42,057 nucleotides of DNA from Candidatus Wallbacteria bacterium GWC2_49_35. GTDB lineage: Bacteria > Muiribacteriota > UBA9980. The stretch covers positions 1 to 42,057 of the forward strand of contig MGFH01000138.1 in assembly GCA_001791795.1 (NCBI GenBank), written 5' to 3'. This document shows positions 26,517 through 36,311 of this stretch, piece after piece (positions within the stretch are counted from its first letter, which is position 1; the number at the start of each line of letters is the position of its first letter). Both the position numbers and the translations under genes were made by a program. A model generated the notes under the pieces. That model was not told the DNA's origin. It worked only from the letters and a program-made list of their open reading frames with translations, and did no database searches.

Positions 26517-28061
26517 ATGTCAATGCTTCTTGGAGAAATAATTAAATACTGCGATTCCTGCGAGATTATTAACTATAAGAGCGAGCGTGACGACGGCCTT
26601 ATTATAAGGAACATCGTTAACGACACCCGCAAGGTCGAGGAAAATTCGCTGTTCATAGCATCGCACGGCGGCAATTTCGACAGCCATAAAAATATCGAAA
26701 AAGTCATAGAAGAAGGCGCGGCCGCGCTGATCGTCGAAAGAAGGATAGACCTTTCCCGCGTCGAGATCCCCGTTATATTGACGCGCTCCTCTTTCGAACT
26801 CACGAAAAAACTCGCGGCCCCGTTTTTTGCCCATCCGTCCCGCAAGCTCAACCTGCTCGGGATCACCGGCACCAACGGCAAGACGACGACCTCTTATTTC
26901 GCGCGTTCGGTCCTTGCCCAAAAATACAGCGACTGCGGCCTTATAGGCACCATAAAATATATCATTGGCTGCGAGGAAGTGGAGGCGCCGAATACTTCTC
27001 CCGAGCCGCTGTTCTTTCAGCAGATGCTCGCGCGCATGGTCGATTACGGCCTGAAATCGGCGGTCATGGAAGTATCTTCGCACGCGATAAAACTCGGCCG
27101 TATCGAAAACACTGAATTCGACACGCTCATTTTCACCAACCTTTCAAAAGAGCATACCGAATTCCATCAGGATATGAACGATTATTTCAAAACCAAGGCC
27201 TCGCTCTTCGTGAAGATGTTCGACCCCAGGTTCAGGCATTATAAAAGATTTCCGAAGACCGCGATCGTCAATATCGACGACACCTACGGGCGCATACTGG
27301 CGAACGAACTGAAAAAAATAAGCGGCGCGAGGGTTTTCACTTTTTCACTGAAGAAGAACTCTGGCGCGGACATGACGGCGGATATCATCGCCATAAGAAT
27401 GAACGGCGCAGATTTTTACATCAATTACAAAAAAACTAAAATTCCGGTGGAACTCAAACTCACGGGCGTGTTCAACGTTTATAACGCGCTCGCGGCGGCC
27501 GCGTCTGGCGTCTGCTCGGGGCTCACGCTTTACGAGATAAAGGCGGGGCTGGAGTATCTGACCAGCGTTCCCGGCCGTTTCGAACTCGTCGAAGCGCCAG
27601 GCGTCAACGCCGGTTTCAGCGTGTTCGTCGATTTCGCGCACACGCCGGAAAGTTTTATTAACGTCATCGCTCTGGCTCGCGAACTTAATCCGGCGCGCAT
27701 TATAACCGTTTTCGGCTGCGGCGGCGACCGGTCGCGCGAAAAGCGCCCGATGATGGGCTATAACGCCGCGACCGCGAGCGATCACACCATAATAACTTCC
27801 GACAACCCGCGCGGCGAAGACCCGATGCAGATAATAAACGATATCGTTCCCGGCGCGCAGAAATCGGAAAAACCGTTCAACATTATCGCCGATCGGGAAG
27901 AAGCCATAGGCAAGGCCGTTGCGATGGCCAAAGAAGGCGACATCGTGCTCGTTCTCGGCAAGGGTCATGAAAAGTACCAGATAGTCGGTTCGGAAAAGAA
28001 GCATTTCGACGACTGCTCGACGGCGCTTAAATATTTAAAAGAACTTAAAAATTCCCAATAG
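26517..28061 (+). CDS. murE: UDP-MurNAc-tripeptide synthetase
   Basis: LLGITGTNGKTTTSYF, MEVSSHAIKLGRI, TSDNPRGEDP. Confidence 0.95.
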   Translation: MSMLLGEIIKYCDSCEIINYKSERDDGLIIRNIVNDTRKVEENSLFIASHGGNFDSHKNIEKVIEEGAAALIVERRIDLSRVEIPVILTRSSFELTKKLAAPFFAHPSRKLNLLGITGTNGKTTTSYFARSVLAQKYSDCGLIGTIKYIIGCEEVEAPNTSPEPLFFQQMLARMVDYGLKSAVMEVSSHAIKLGRIENTEFDTLIFTNLSKEHTEFHQDMNDYFKTKASLFVKMFDPRFRHYKRFPKTAIVNIDDTYGRILANELKKISGARVFTFSLKKNSGADMTADIIAIRMNGADFYINYKKTKIPVELKLTGVFNVYNALAAAASGVCSGLTLYEIKAGLEYLTSVPGRFELVEAPGVNAGFSVFVDFAHTPESFINVIALARELNPARIITVFGCGGDRSREKRPMMGYNAATASDHTIITSDNPRGEDPMQIINDIVPGAQKSEKPFNIIADREEAIGKAVAMAKEGDIVLVLGKGHEKYQIVGSEKKHFDDCSTALKYLKELKNSQ

Positions 28062-28081
28062 AAGAAAGGTAGATTATAACC

Positions 28082-29521
28082 ATGTTACTTACCAAAAAGC
28101 TGCTCAAGGAAATCAACGGTTCGCTCTCGCTGAATGCCGGCGGGTCCGGCGAAGCCGCTATCGAACTGGGGCCGCCTTCGATCGATACCAGAAAGATCAA
28201 TAAAGGCGACACTTTTTTCGGCATCGACGGTGAAGCGCGTGACGGCTGCGAGTTTTTCGAACAGGCAATCGAAAAAGGCGCCGGCTGCGTCGTATTGACT
28301 TCCAATTACCGCGAGATGTTCGAAAAATCGGAGATCGCCCGTAAACATAAAGCGGCCGGCCTTTTCGTGGCCAGCACACGCGTCGCACTCCGCCAGCTAG
28401 GTTTTTCTAACAGGCTCACTCACTCAGTGCCGTTCGTCGCCGTGACCGGCTCGAACGGGAAAACCACGACCAAGGAGCTTATCGCGGCGATACTCGGTCG
28501 GAAATACAGGGTTTTCAAAACGGCCGGCAATTTCAATAACGACCTGGGGCTTCCGATGCAGCTGATGTGCCTTGACAAGAGCCATGAGATAGGCGTCGTC
28601 GAGCTCGGAATGAGCGCGCCCGGCGAGATCGACTCGCTGGCTTCGCTTGTGCTGCCGCGCGTGGGCGTAATAACCTGCGTAGGGCCGTCGCATATAGAAT
28701 TTTTAAAGACGCTGAAGAATATAGCCAGGGCCAAGGCCGAGCTCATCCCCCGCGTCGATACGCAGGGCTGCCTAATACTCAATTACGATAATAACTACAC
28801 GCGCAAGATGTCGTCGCAGTATTCGGGCAGGTCGGTCGGCTATTCAATTTCGAACCGATCGTCTAAAATACAGGCCAAGAACGTTACCGTCAATGAAAAC
28901 GGCTTTTACGATTTCGACTGCGTCGTGAAAACCGATCTTAAAAATTATCCGCCTTTTCGCGTTTCGCTCAATCTGGCGGGCCGCCACAACGTGCTCAACG
29001 CGCTCGCCGCGATCTGCGCGGCGATAGAGTTCGGCGTTTCTACCGCGGATATAGTCAACGGTTTGAACGATTTCAACGGCGTTCAGAAGCGAATGGAACT
29101 TATTAAACTTTCCGGCGGTGTCACCGTTTTGAACGACTGCTACAACGCCAATCCTCTTTCGATGAAATCGGCCCTCGAAACGGTCTCTGAATTCAAGGCG
29201 TTTTCGGGTCGCCGCGTCGCCATACTCGGCGATATGCTCGAGCTCGGCAACTGGAGCGTCAGGGCGCATTCCGATATGGGCCGGCTGGCCGCCAAATGCG
29301 GCGTCGAGCTGCTTGTCACGGTCGGCGAAAAGTCGAAGTATACGATGCAGGCGGCCATAGAAGCAGGTTTCGCTCCGGAACGCGCCCTTCATTTCAGCGA
29401 CTCGGCGGAGGCCGCCGGGCGCGTCAGGCAAATAGTTAAAACCGGCGATTTCGTTCTGATAAAGGGATCCCGCGGGATGAAACTCGAAGTCGTTTTGAAC
29501 GCGCTTCAAGGGGAGAAATAG
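28082..29521 (+). CDS. murF: UDP-MurNAc-tripeptide-D-Ala-D-Ala ligase
   Basis: VAVTGSNGKTTTKELI, TAGNFNNDLGLP, VLNDCYNANPLSMKSAL, ILGDMLELG. Confidence 0.95.
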   Translation: MLLTKKLLKEINGSLSLNAGGSGEAAIELGPPSIDTRKINKGDTFFGIDGEARDGCEFFEQAIEKGAGCVVLTSNYREMFEKSEIARKHKAAGLFVASTRVALRQLGFSNRLTHSVPFVAVTGSNGKTTTKELIAAILGRKYRVFKTAGNFNNDLGLPMQLMCLDKSHEIGVVELGMSAPGEIDSLASLVLPRVGVITCVGPSHIEFLKTLKNIARAKAELIPRVDTQGCLILNYDNNYTRKMSSQYSGRSVGYSISNRSSKIQAKNVTVNENGFYDFDCVVKTDLKNYPPFRVSLNLAGRHNVLNALAAICAAIEFGVSTADIVNGLNDFNGVQKRMELIKLSGGVTVLNDCYNANPLSMKSALETVSEFKAFSGRRVAILGDMLELGNWSVRAHSDMGRLAAKCGVELLVTVGEKSKYTMQAAIEAGFAPERALHFSDSAEAAGRVRQIVKTGDFVLIKGSRGMKLEVVLNALQGEK

Positions 29522-29522
29522 G

Positions 29523-30602
29523 ATGTTTCATTACCTTCTTTCGGGAGCGATATCGCAGTTGACGGCCATGATATCGGTCAGGACGCTTTTCGCGGTGCTG
29601 ACGTCTTTTGTAATAACGCTTATGCTCGTGCCGATAGTCATCAGAAACATACAGAAAAGAAAGGCCGGCCAGAATATACGCGCGCTGGGTCCCGAATCCC
29701 ATCAGCAGAAAGCCGGCCGCCCCACTATGGGCGGTATCGCCATGGTCATCGCCATATGCGTCACATCGCTTATATGGTGCCAGTTGAACGAATTTGTTAT
29801 TATAATGGTCCTTAGCACGGTATGGCTTGGAACCGTCGGTTTTCTTGACGACATGCTGAAGTTCGCGAAAAAAAGTTCGGACGGTCTCAGCGCGAAAGCG
29901 AAGATGGCGCTGATACTTTTACTCGGCCTCGGCGCCGGCTGGCTGATTTATTCAACGAAGATAATGCCTTCCACACTTTTCGTGCCGGTGATCAACCGCG
30001 ATTTCGAGATAGGCTGGCTGTACGTTTTTTTCGTTACTTTCATAGTGGCCAGCTGGTCTAACGCGGTAAACCTCACCGACGGCCTCGATGGCCTCGCGAT
30101 AGGCGTAGTTATTCTGGTTTCAATAGCCCTCGGCGGTATCGCTTATATAGCCGGAAACGCAATATTTTCGAAGCACGTCGGGCTTCCATTCGTGCGCGGC
30201 GCGGGCGAACTGACCGTGTACTGCGCGTCGCTGGTCGGCGCGGGGCTCGGTTTTTACTGGTATAACGCCTCGCCGGCTGAAATATTTATGGGCGATGTGG
30301 GTTCGCTCGCCCTGGGCGGAGCGCTAGGCCTGGTTTCCGTCTTCACAAAGAGCGAGCTTCTGCTGGCGGTCATAGGCGGTATATTTGTAGTGGAGGCCCT
30401 TTCGGTGATGATCCAGGTTTTCTCGTTCCGTTACTTCGGCAGGCGCGTTTTTAAAATGAGCCCGATACATCATCATTTCGAGCTTTCCGGCTGGCCGGAA
30501 ACGAAGGTGGTCGCCCGTTTCTGGATAATAACCATCATACTGATACTTGCCGGATTGTGCATTCTGGGATTGAACACCCTGCTGGCGACCAAAACGTTAT
30601 GA
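29523..30602 (+). CDS. mraY: Phospho-MurNAc-pentapeptide translocase
   Basis: QKAGRPTMGGIAMV, NLTDGLDGLAIG, FMGDVGSLALGG, MSPIHHHFE. Confidence 0.97.
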   Translation: MFHYLLSGAISQLTAMISVRTLFAVLTSFVITLMLVPIVIRNIQKRKAGQNIRALGPESHQQKAGRPTMGGIAMVIAICVTSLIWCQLNEFVIIMVLSTVWLGTVGFLDDMLKFAKKSSDGLSAKAKMALILLLGLGAGWLIYSTKIMPSTLFVPVINRDFEIGWLYVFFVTFIVASWSNAVNLTDGLDGLAIGVVILVSIALGGIAYIAGNAIFSKHVGLPFVRGAGELTVYCASLVGAGLGFYWYNASPAEIFMGDVGSLALGGALGLVSVFTKSELLLAVIGGIFVVEALSVMIQVFSFRYFGRRVFKMSPIHHHFELSGWPETKVVARFWIITIILILAGLCILGLNTLLATKTL

Positions 30603-31003
30603 GTTCCATTATGATCTCCAGTACGCCCGAAGCGGTATTCGGGGCGATCGAAAATATAATGGCCGGCCTGGACGGGCTCGAAATGCCCGAAGAGTTTTTT
30701 TATGACGTAAAACTCATCCTGTCCGAGCTTTTCGTCAACGCCATGATCCACGGCAACGGGCAGGACCCCGCCCGGAAGATCGCCGTCGATTATTTATTCT
30801 GCGGCGAAAAGCTGAAGCTCACGATCACCGACGAGGGGGAAGGCTTCGACCACGGCAGGATATACGATCCGCTCGCCGTCGGCAACGTAATGAAATTATC
30901 AGGACGCGGGCTGTTTCTGGTAAAAAACCTGGCCGACCGCGTGGAATTCAACGAAAAAGGCAATTCCGTGACCGTCGAAAAAACTCTCGGTCAGCGAATT
31001 TAG
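30599..31003 (+). CDS. RsbW/SpoIIAB-like anti-sigma-factor-type serine kinase (HATPase_c)
   Basis: LSELFVNAMIHGNG (N box), DEGEGFDHGRIYDPL (G1), SGRGLFLVKNLADRVEF (G2); ATGA overlap with mraY stop. Confidence 0.88.
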   Translation: MSSIMISSTPEAVFGAIENIMAGLDGLEMPEEFFYDVKLILSELFVNAMIHGNGQDPARKIAVDYLFCGEKLKLTITDEGEGFDHGRIYDPLAVGNVMKLSGRGLFLVKNLADRVEFNEKGNSVTVEKTLGQRI

Positions 31004-31018
31004 AGAAAGGCAATTTTT

Positions 31019-32449
31019 ATGGCTGAAATGGAAAATGGCGCTGCCGCCGGCAGTAATTTACTTAAATCGAAAAAGGTCCTTGTTTGCGGCCTCCAGCGCA
31101 GCGGAATGGACGCCGCCGCGTTTCTTCTAAAAAACGGCGCTCGCGTTACTGTAAGCGATATAAAGAAGCCGGAGGAGCTGGGCGAGCAGACCGCGAAACT
31201 CGGCGCGCTCGGCTTCGATATTCGCTACGAGCTGGGTTTTCACTCTGAAGAGACCTTCGCGTCGCAAGATCTTATAGTTCTGAGCCCGGCCGTTCCCTGC
31301 GACTCGCCTTTCGTACTTCACGCGCTTTCAAAAGGCGTCAGAGTAGTTTCTGAAGTGGAGTTCGCCTCGTGGTATTCGCGCGCTCCTTACGCCGCCATAA
31401 CAGGGACCAACGGCAAGACCACCACCACCACTCTCGTGTATGAAATACTTAAAAATTCCAATATATTTGAAAAAGTTTATGTCGGCGGCAATATCGGTGT
31501 CGCGTTCGCCGGTTTCTCGGCTTCCATGACGCCGCGCGACGCGGCGGTACTTGAAATAAGCAGCTTTCAGATGGAGTTCGCCGAAAAATTCGCTCCGCGC
31601 GCGGCCGCGCTGCTCAATATCACCGAAGACCACCTGAACCGCCACCACGACATGCGGACTTACACCCGCATGAAAATGCGCGTTTTTCAGAACCAGAAGA
31701 GCTCCGACGTCGCCGTGCTTAACGCCGACGACGCGGCCGTGATGGCCGAAAGGGATAAGATAACTTCGAAATGCTTTACATTCACGGTAACCGGCGACGC
31801 GTCGCGCGACGTTTACGTCGAAGGCGGTTATCTGATCATAAAAACGGCGGGCGGCGCCGCCGAAAAGATAATTAAAACTTCCGGCATCGGCATCATCGGC
31901 CGCCACAATCTTTCTAACGCGGCGGCCGCGGCGGCCCTCTGCCATTATGGCTTCGGCGTCGCCCCGGAAATGATCGCCGAAACTCTCAAAAGTTTTCGCG
32001 GCGTGCATCACAGGCTCGAATTCGTCGAGGAGATCGGCGGAGTGAAGTTTTACAACGACTCGAAGGCCACCAACGAAGATTCTACGAAGGTGGCGCTCGC
32101 TTCTTTTTCCGGGCCGGTCGCGCTCATAGCGGGCGGTTCCGAAAAAGGGTCCGATTACAGCGGGCTTTCCGCCGACGTTTTAAGATCGAGCGTCAGAAAG
32201 GTTTTCGTTATTGGCCAGGTGCGCGAAAAAATAAAGGACGCCCTCGGGCGATCCGGTTTCGCGGATGTCGAGGTCTGCGATACTCTCGAAGATTGCGTCG
32301 CCAGGGCATTTGCGGTCTCGGCACCCGGCTGGACGGTGCTTCTGTCGCCGGCATGCGCGAGCCTGGATATGTTCAAAAACTACGAACACCGCGGCGACGC
32401 TTTTATCGAAGCGGTCAGAAAATTGAAGACGGCGGGGGCGGCGAAGTAA
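31019..32449 (+). CDS. murD: UDP-MurNAc-L-alanine:D-glutamate ligase
   Basis: VLVCGLQRSGMDAAAFL, AITGTNGKTTTTTLV, FYNDSKATNEDST, ALIAGGSEKGSDYS. Confidence 0.95.
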   Translation: MAEMENGAAAGSNLLKSKKVLVCGLQRSGMDAAAFLLKNGARVTVSDIKKPEELGEQTAKLGALGFDIRYELGFHSEETFASQDLIVLSPAVPCDSPFVLHALSKGVRVVSEVEFASWYSRAPYAAITGTNGKTTTTTLVYEILKNSNIFEKVYVGGNIGVAFAGFSASMTPRDAAVLEISSFQMEFAEKFAPRAAALLNITEDHLNRHHDMRTYTRMKMRVFQNQKSSDVAVLNADDAAVMAERDKITSKCFTFTVTGDASRDVYVEGGYLIIKTAGGAAEKIIKTSGIGIIGRHNLSNAAAAAALCHYGFGVAPEMIAETLKSFRGVHHRLEFVEEIGGVKFYNDSKATNEDSTKVALASFSGPVALIAGGSEKGSDYSGLSADVLRSSVRKVFVIGQVREKIKDALGRSGFADVEVCDTLEDCVARAFAVSAPGWTVLLSPACASLDMFKNYEHRGDAFIEAVRKLKTAGAAK

Positions 32450-33538
32450 GTGAAGATAAAAGAGGCCGGGTTCGACCTTGCTTTATTTTTAATAGTGGTC
32501 CTGCTTGTGTGCACCGGGATCGTCATGATCTACAGCAGCAGTTATTTTACCGCGCTCGACATGACCAAAAAATCGGGTTTTTTCCTTCAGAAACAGCTGC
32601 TGGCGCTCGGCATCGGATTCGCCATGATGCTGGTGTTTTCGCAGATCAGCTACTGGAAACTCAAAAAGGTCGCGCTGCCTTTTTTTATCGGCGTGATAGC
32701 GCTTCTGCTGGTCGTGCTGGTGCTGCCGCCGATAAAGGGCAGCAGCCGCTGGATCAACATAGGCATCTTCGGCCTCCAGCCTTCCGAGTTCGCCAAACTT
32801 TCCATAATCATACTCTTTTCGGCTATGATCGCCGGCAGGCAGGCAAGAATCGATAATTTTTCTTCTGGCATACTGCCTTTCATCGCGCTTCTGCTGCCCG
32901 TCAATCTGCTTGTTTTAAAGCAGCCCGACCTTGGAACGGCCTCGATGCTTACCGCCATCGCCTTTTTTCTTATATATATAGGCGGTGCCAATTTCGGCCA
33001 GCTCGCGCTGGTTATCGCGACATTCGCCGGGGGGGCTTTTCTGGTCATCATAAACAGCCTTTACAAGATGAAAAGGGTCGTGGCCTGGATGGACCCGTTC
33101 AAGGACGCATCCGGCTCCGGCTATCACATCATACAGTCGCTTATCGCGATAGGCTCCGGCGGCTTCAACGGCCTGGGCCTGGCGCAGTCGAAGCAGAAAT
33201 TCAGCTCGCTTCCCGAGCAGTACACCGATTTCATCTTCGCGATAATATGCGAGGAACTGGGTTTTCTCGGCGCGCTATTCGTGATCCTGCTTTACATCGC
33301 GCTGCTGTGGCGGGGCATTTATATAGCCCGCCGCGCGCCGGACCTGTTCGGTTTTCTGATGGCCTCCGGCATAACGTTTTACGTTTTCGTGCAGGCGCTT
33401 ATAAACATAAGCGTCGTTTTGAACGTCGTTCCCGTCACGGGCGTTCCGCTGCCGTTTATAAGTTACGGCGGCTGTTCTCTGCTGGTGACGCTTTCGTCGA
33501 TGGGCATACTGTTAAACATTTCAAGATATTCGAGGTAG
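32450..33538 (+). CDS. ftsW: Division SEDS protein
   Basis: GIVMIYSSS, KGSSRWINIGIFGLQPSEFAKL, PVTGVPLPFISYGGCSLL; GTG start directly after murD stop. Confidence 0.95.
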   Translation: MKIKEAGFDLALFLIVVLLVCTGIVMIYSSSYFTALDMTKKSGFFLQKQLLALGIGFAMMLVFSQISYWKLKKVALPFFIGVIALLLVVLVLPPIKGSSRWINIGIFGLQPSEFAKLSIIILFSAMIAGRQARIDNFSSGILPFIALLLPVNLLVLKQPDLGTASMLTAIAFFLIYIGGANFGQLALVIATFAGGAFLVIINSLYKMKRVVAWMDPFKDASGSGYHIIQSLIAIGSGGFNGLGLAQSKQKFSSLPEQYTDFIFAIICEELGFLGALFVILLYIALLWRGIYIARRAPDLFGFLMASGITFYVFVQALINISVVLNVVPVTGVPLPFISYGGCSLLVTLSSMGILLNISRYSR

Positions 33539-33540
33539 CG

Positions 33541-34671
33541 ATGGCAATAAAATGCATATTCACCGGCGGGGGCACCGGCGGTCACGTTTATCCCGCGCTC
33601 GCGGTGATAAAGGAATTTTTAAAAAGGCACGACGGCGCCGAGGTCCTTTACATCGGCACCGGCGGGATAGAGTCTAAAATAGTTCCTGAAAACGGCATAC
33701 CTTTTAAAATGATCAAGGCCTCGGGCCACAGCAGAAAAAGTTATCTCCCGGTTTTTCGTGAGGCGGCCTGCCTCTGGAGCGCCGTAGGAGAGGCGAAGAA
33801 GATAATACGCGATTTCCGGCCGGATTTCGTTTTCGGCACGGGCGGTTACGTATCAGCGCCGGCGGCCATCGCCGCGAAACTTTCAGGCGTGCCGGTTTTC
33901 CTGCACGAGCAGAACGCGTATCCCGGGCTCGCAAACCGCCTCATAAACTGTTTCGCCCGAAGGACGTTCACGAGCTATGAAGCGGCCGGAAGCCGGTTTT
34001 TATTTAAAGCAACGATAAAACTTACGGGCAATCCCGTGAGACGCGAAATAATCGAGGCCGGCGCGGCGGAAGCTTTTGAATTTTTTGGCCTGGACCCGTC
34101 TAAAAAGACCATACTGGCCTTCGGCGGCTCGATAGGCGCATCGTCGATCAATCGGTCGGTTGCCTCAATGATAGAAGAATTCGCCGATTCGCGAAGCGGC
34201 CTGCAGATAATATTCATTACCGGTGACCGGGATTACGCTTCCTACAAGCATTTACAGGATTCCAAAATAAATAAAAATAATTGTTTGAAATTATTCGCGT
34301 TTCTTGATAAAATATACTACGCGTTGAAGATAAGCGACATCGTGATATGCCGCGCCGGGGCGACCACTCTTTCGGAGATAACGGCCGGAGGAAACTGTTG
34401 CATATTGATCCCTTATCCGCACGCCACCGATAACCATCAATATAAAAACGCCATGGCGCTTAAAGAAAATAACGCCGCCTTCGTTATAGACGACGCAAGC
34501 CTGAACGCCACCGACGAATTGAAAAATATGGTCATAAAATTGCTTGGCGACGAGAAACTCGTCGAAGCGACTCGTAAAAACGCTCTCAGTATGGCAATGC
34601 CGAATGCGGCTTCCCTGATTTGCGACGAGATAGAGGGTTCGTTACTTACTGGACAGGGAGTTAAAAAATAA
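33541..34671 (+). CDS. murG: UDP-GlcNAc:lipid I N-acetylglucosaminyltransferase
   Basis: FTGGGTGGHVYPALAV, GTGGYVSAPA, HEQNAYPGLANR, RAGATTLSEI; start set to ATG 33541 (ORF track start 33247 overlaps ftsW). Confidence 0.95.
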   Translation: MAIKCIFTGGGTGGHVYPALAVIKEFLKRHDGAEVLYIGTGGIESKIVPENGIPFKMIKASGHSRKSYLPVFREAACLWSAVGEAKKIIRDFRPDFVFGTGGYVSAPAAIAAKLSGVPVFLHEQNAYPGLANRLINCFARRTFTSYEAAGSRFLFKATIKLTGNPVRREIIEAGAAEAFEFFGLDPSKKTILAFGGSIGASSINRSVASMIEEFADSRSGLQIIFITGDRDYASYKHLQDSKINKNNCLKLFAFLDKIYYALKISDIVICRAGATTLSEITAGGNCCILIPYPHATDNHQYKNAMALKENNAAFVIDDASLNATDELKNMVIKLLGDEKLVEATRKNALSMAMPNAASLICDEIEGSLLTGQGVKK

Positions 34672-34676
34672 ACACT

Positions 34677-36101
34677 ATGGACAAGAACAGATACACCCAC
34701 TTTATCGGTATCGGCGGAACGGGCATGAGCGGGATCGCGCAGATATTGCTTGAACTCAACTATAAGATATCCGGCTCCGACATCAAGACAAACTGTAATA
34801 CCAGAAGGCTCGAAAAAAAAGGCGCGAAAATTTCGACCGGCCACAGGGCGGAAAATTTTGACGGCCTCGATATCGGAGCCGTGGTGGTATCTACGGCCAT
34901 ATCGGACGTCAATCCTGAAATCAGCTGGGCGCGCGCGAATAATATTCCGATATACAGGCGTGCGGAAGTTTTAGGATACATATTAAACAATAAATTCGGC
35001 GTCGCCGTCGCCGGAACGCACGGCAAGACCACGACCACTTCGCTCATATCCATGCTCATGGAAAGCCACGAGCTTAATCCGACCGTCATAGTCGGCGGCG
35101 AGGTCTGCGATTTCGGTGGAAACGCCAAACTCGGCGGCGGAACCTACACGGTCGTCGAGGCCGACGAATCCGACTCCTCGTTTTTATATCTCACCCCGCA
35201 GGTCATCGTAACGACGAATATCGAAGAAGACCATCTTGATTATTATTCTGGTATCGACCAGATCAACACCGCTTTCGCCGATTTTTTCAACAAGATAAAA
35301 CCTGGCGGAACCATAATATGCTGCAGCGACAGCGCGAATATCAACCGTCTTAAGCCGCATATGCCTTCGCGCGCTAAAATCATCACTTACGGCCTCAATC
35401 CGGCCGGAAATCCCGATTTTCTGCTCGGCGATATCCGTCAGAACGGCATGGGGGTTTCGTTCGAACTCAGGCATTTAAAAAAATCCATAGGACGCTTCAA
35501 ACTTAACATCCCCGGCCTTCATAACGCACTGAACGCGACGGCCGCCATAATCGTATGTCTCGAAACTCTCGGGCTTTCGATCGATTCGGTACGCCAGAAT
35601 TTATTGAAATTCAAAGGCGTCGAGCGCAGGTTCCAGGTTATAGGCGAGGTGGAAGGCATAACTGTGGTAGACGATTACGCGCATCATCCGACGGAGATCA
35701 ACGCGGTTCTCAATACCGCCCGCTCGTCTTTCGACAAAAGAATCATAGCCATATTCCAGCCGCATCGGTTTTCGCGCACCCGCCACTTTTACGAGGAAAT
35801 GGCCGGCGCACTCAACACGGCCGACGTTGTAATACTGACCGATATATACCGCGCTTCGGAGGCGCCGATATCAGGCGTTTCATCTGAACTGATACTCAAC
35901 ACCCTTCAGAGGATGGGGAAAAAAGATTCGCTCATAATAAACGACATCAAGAACGTAGCCTGCTATACGGCGTCGATCGCCCGCAGGAACGATTTCATAT
36001 TCACCATAGGCGCCGGCGATGTCACGACTATATCGCCGGACATACTCAGGAAATTACAGGAAAAATACGCGGGCAAAAAAGCCGCGGGATTCCAGGGGTA
36101 A
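34677..36101 (+). CDS. murC: UDP-MurNAc:L-alanine ligase
   Basis: FIGIGGTGMSGIAQIL, VAGTHGKTTTTSLI, EADESDSSFL, VVDDYAHHPTEI. Confidence 0.96.
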   Translation: MDKNRYTHFIGIGGTGMSGIAQILLELNYKISGSDIKTNCNTRRLEKKGAKISTGHRAENFDGLDIGAVVVSTAISDVNPEISWARANNIPIYRRAEVLGYILNNKFGVAVAGTHGKTTTTSLISMLMESHELNPTVIVGGEVCDFGGNAKLGGGTYTVVEADESDSSFLYLTPQVIVTTNIEEDHLDYYSGIDQINTAFADFFNKIKPGGTIICCSDSANINRLKPHMPSRAKIITYGLNPAGNPDFLLGDIRQNGMGVSFELRHLKKSIGRFKLNIPGLHNALNATAAIIVCLETLGLSIDSVRQNLLKFKGVERRFQVIGEVEGITVVDDYAHHPTEINAVLNTARSSFDKRIIAIFQPHRFSRTRHFYEEMAGALNTADVVILTDIYRASEAPISGVSSELILNTLQRMGKKDSLIINDIKNVACYTASIARRNDFIFTIGAGDVTTISPDILRKLQEKYAGKKAAGFQG

Positions 36102-36119
36102 AAAAAAAACTTTTTTTTC

Positions 36120-36148
36120 TTGTAAATAAAACGGATTCCTGCTATAAT
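36120..36148 (+). promoter_or_regulatory. Sigma70-type promoter TTGTAA-17-TATAAT between murC and ftsQ
   Basis: TTGTAA 36120-36125, TATAAT 36143-36148. Confidence 0.65.
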
Positions 36149-36194
36149 ACTCCTAAATATTTTATTCTATATTGTATAGTGTACCTTTCTTTTA

Positions 36195-36279
36195 TTTAAG
36201 AACGATTTTTCCGAAGAACGCTTAAGTACTAAGCGGACCGGATTTTATGCGGGCGGACCGTCCGAAGATCGTTCTTAAA
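36195..36279 (+). promoter_or_regulatory. Structured 5' leader element upstream of ftsQ (class unknown)
   Basis: Perfect 12-bp closing stem TTTAAGAACGAT (36195-36206)/ATCGTTCTTAAA (36268-36279); internal hairpin CGCTTA-AGTAC-TAAGCG (36219-36235); direct repeat GCGGACCG (36233-36240, 36253-36260). Confidence 0.55.
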
Positions 36280-36311
36280 GATTGCGAAAGGTTTTATTTT
36301 TATGCGTTATT

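Noticed and set aside
27345-28004. 219-aa minus ORF within murE
   Set aside because: Antisense shadow of murE; no recognisable motifs
31328-32011. 227-aa minus ORF within murD
   Set aside because: Antisense shadow of a confidently identified gene
33247-33540. N-terminal extension of the murG ORF
   Set aside because: Overlaps ftsW in another frame; MurG homology begins at ATG 33541
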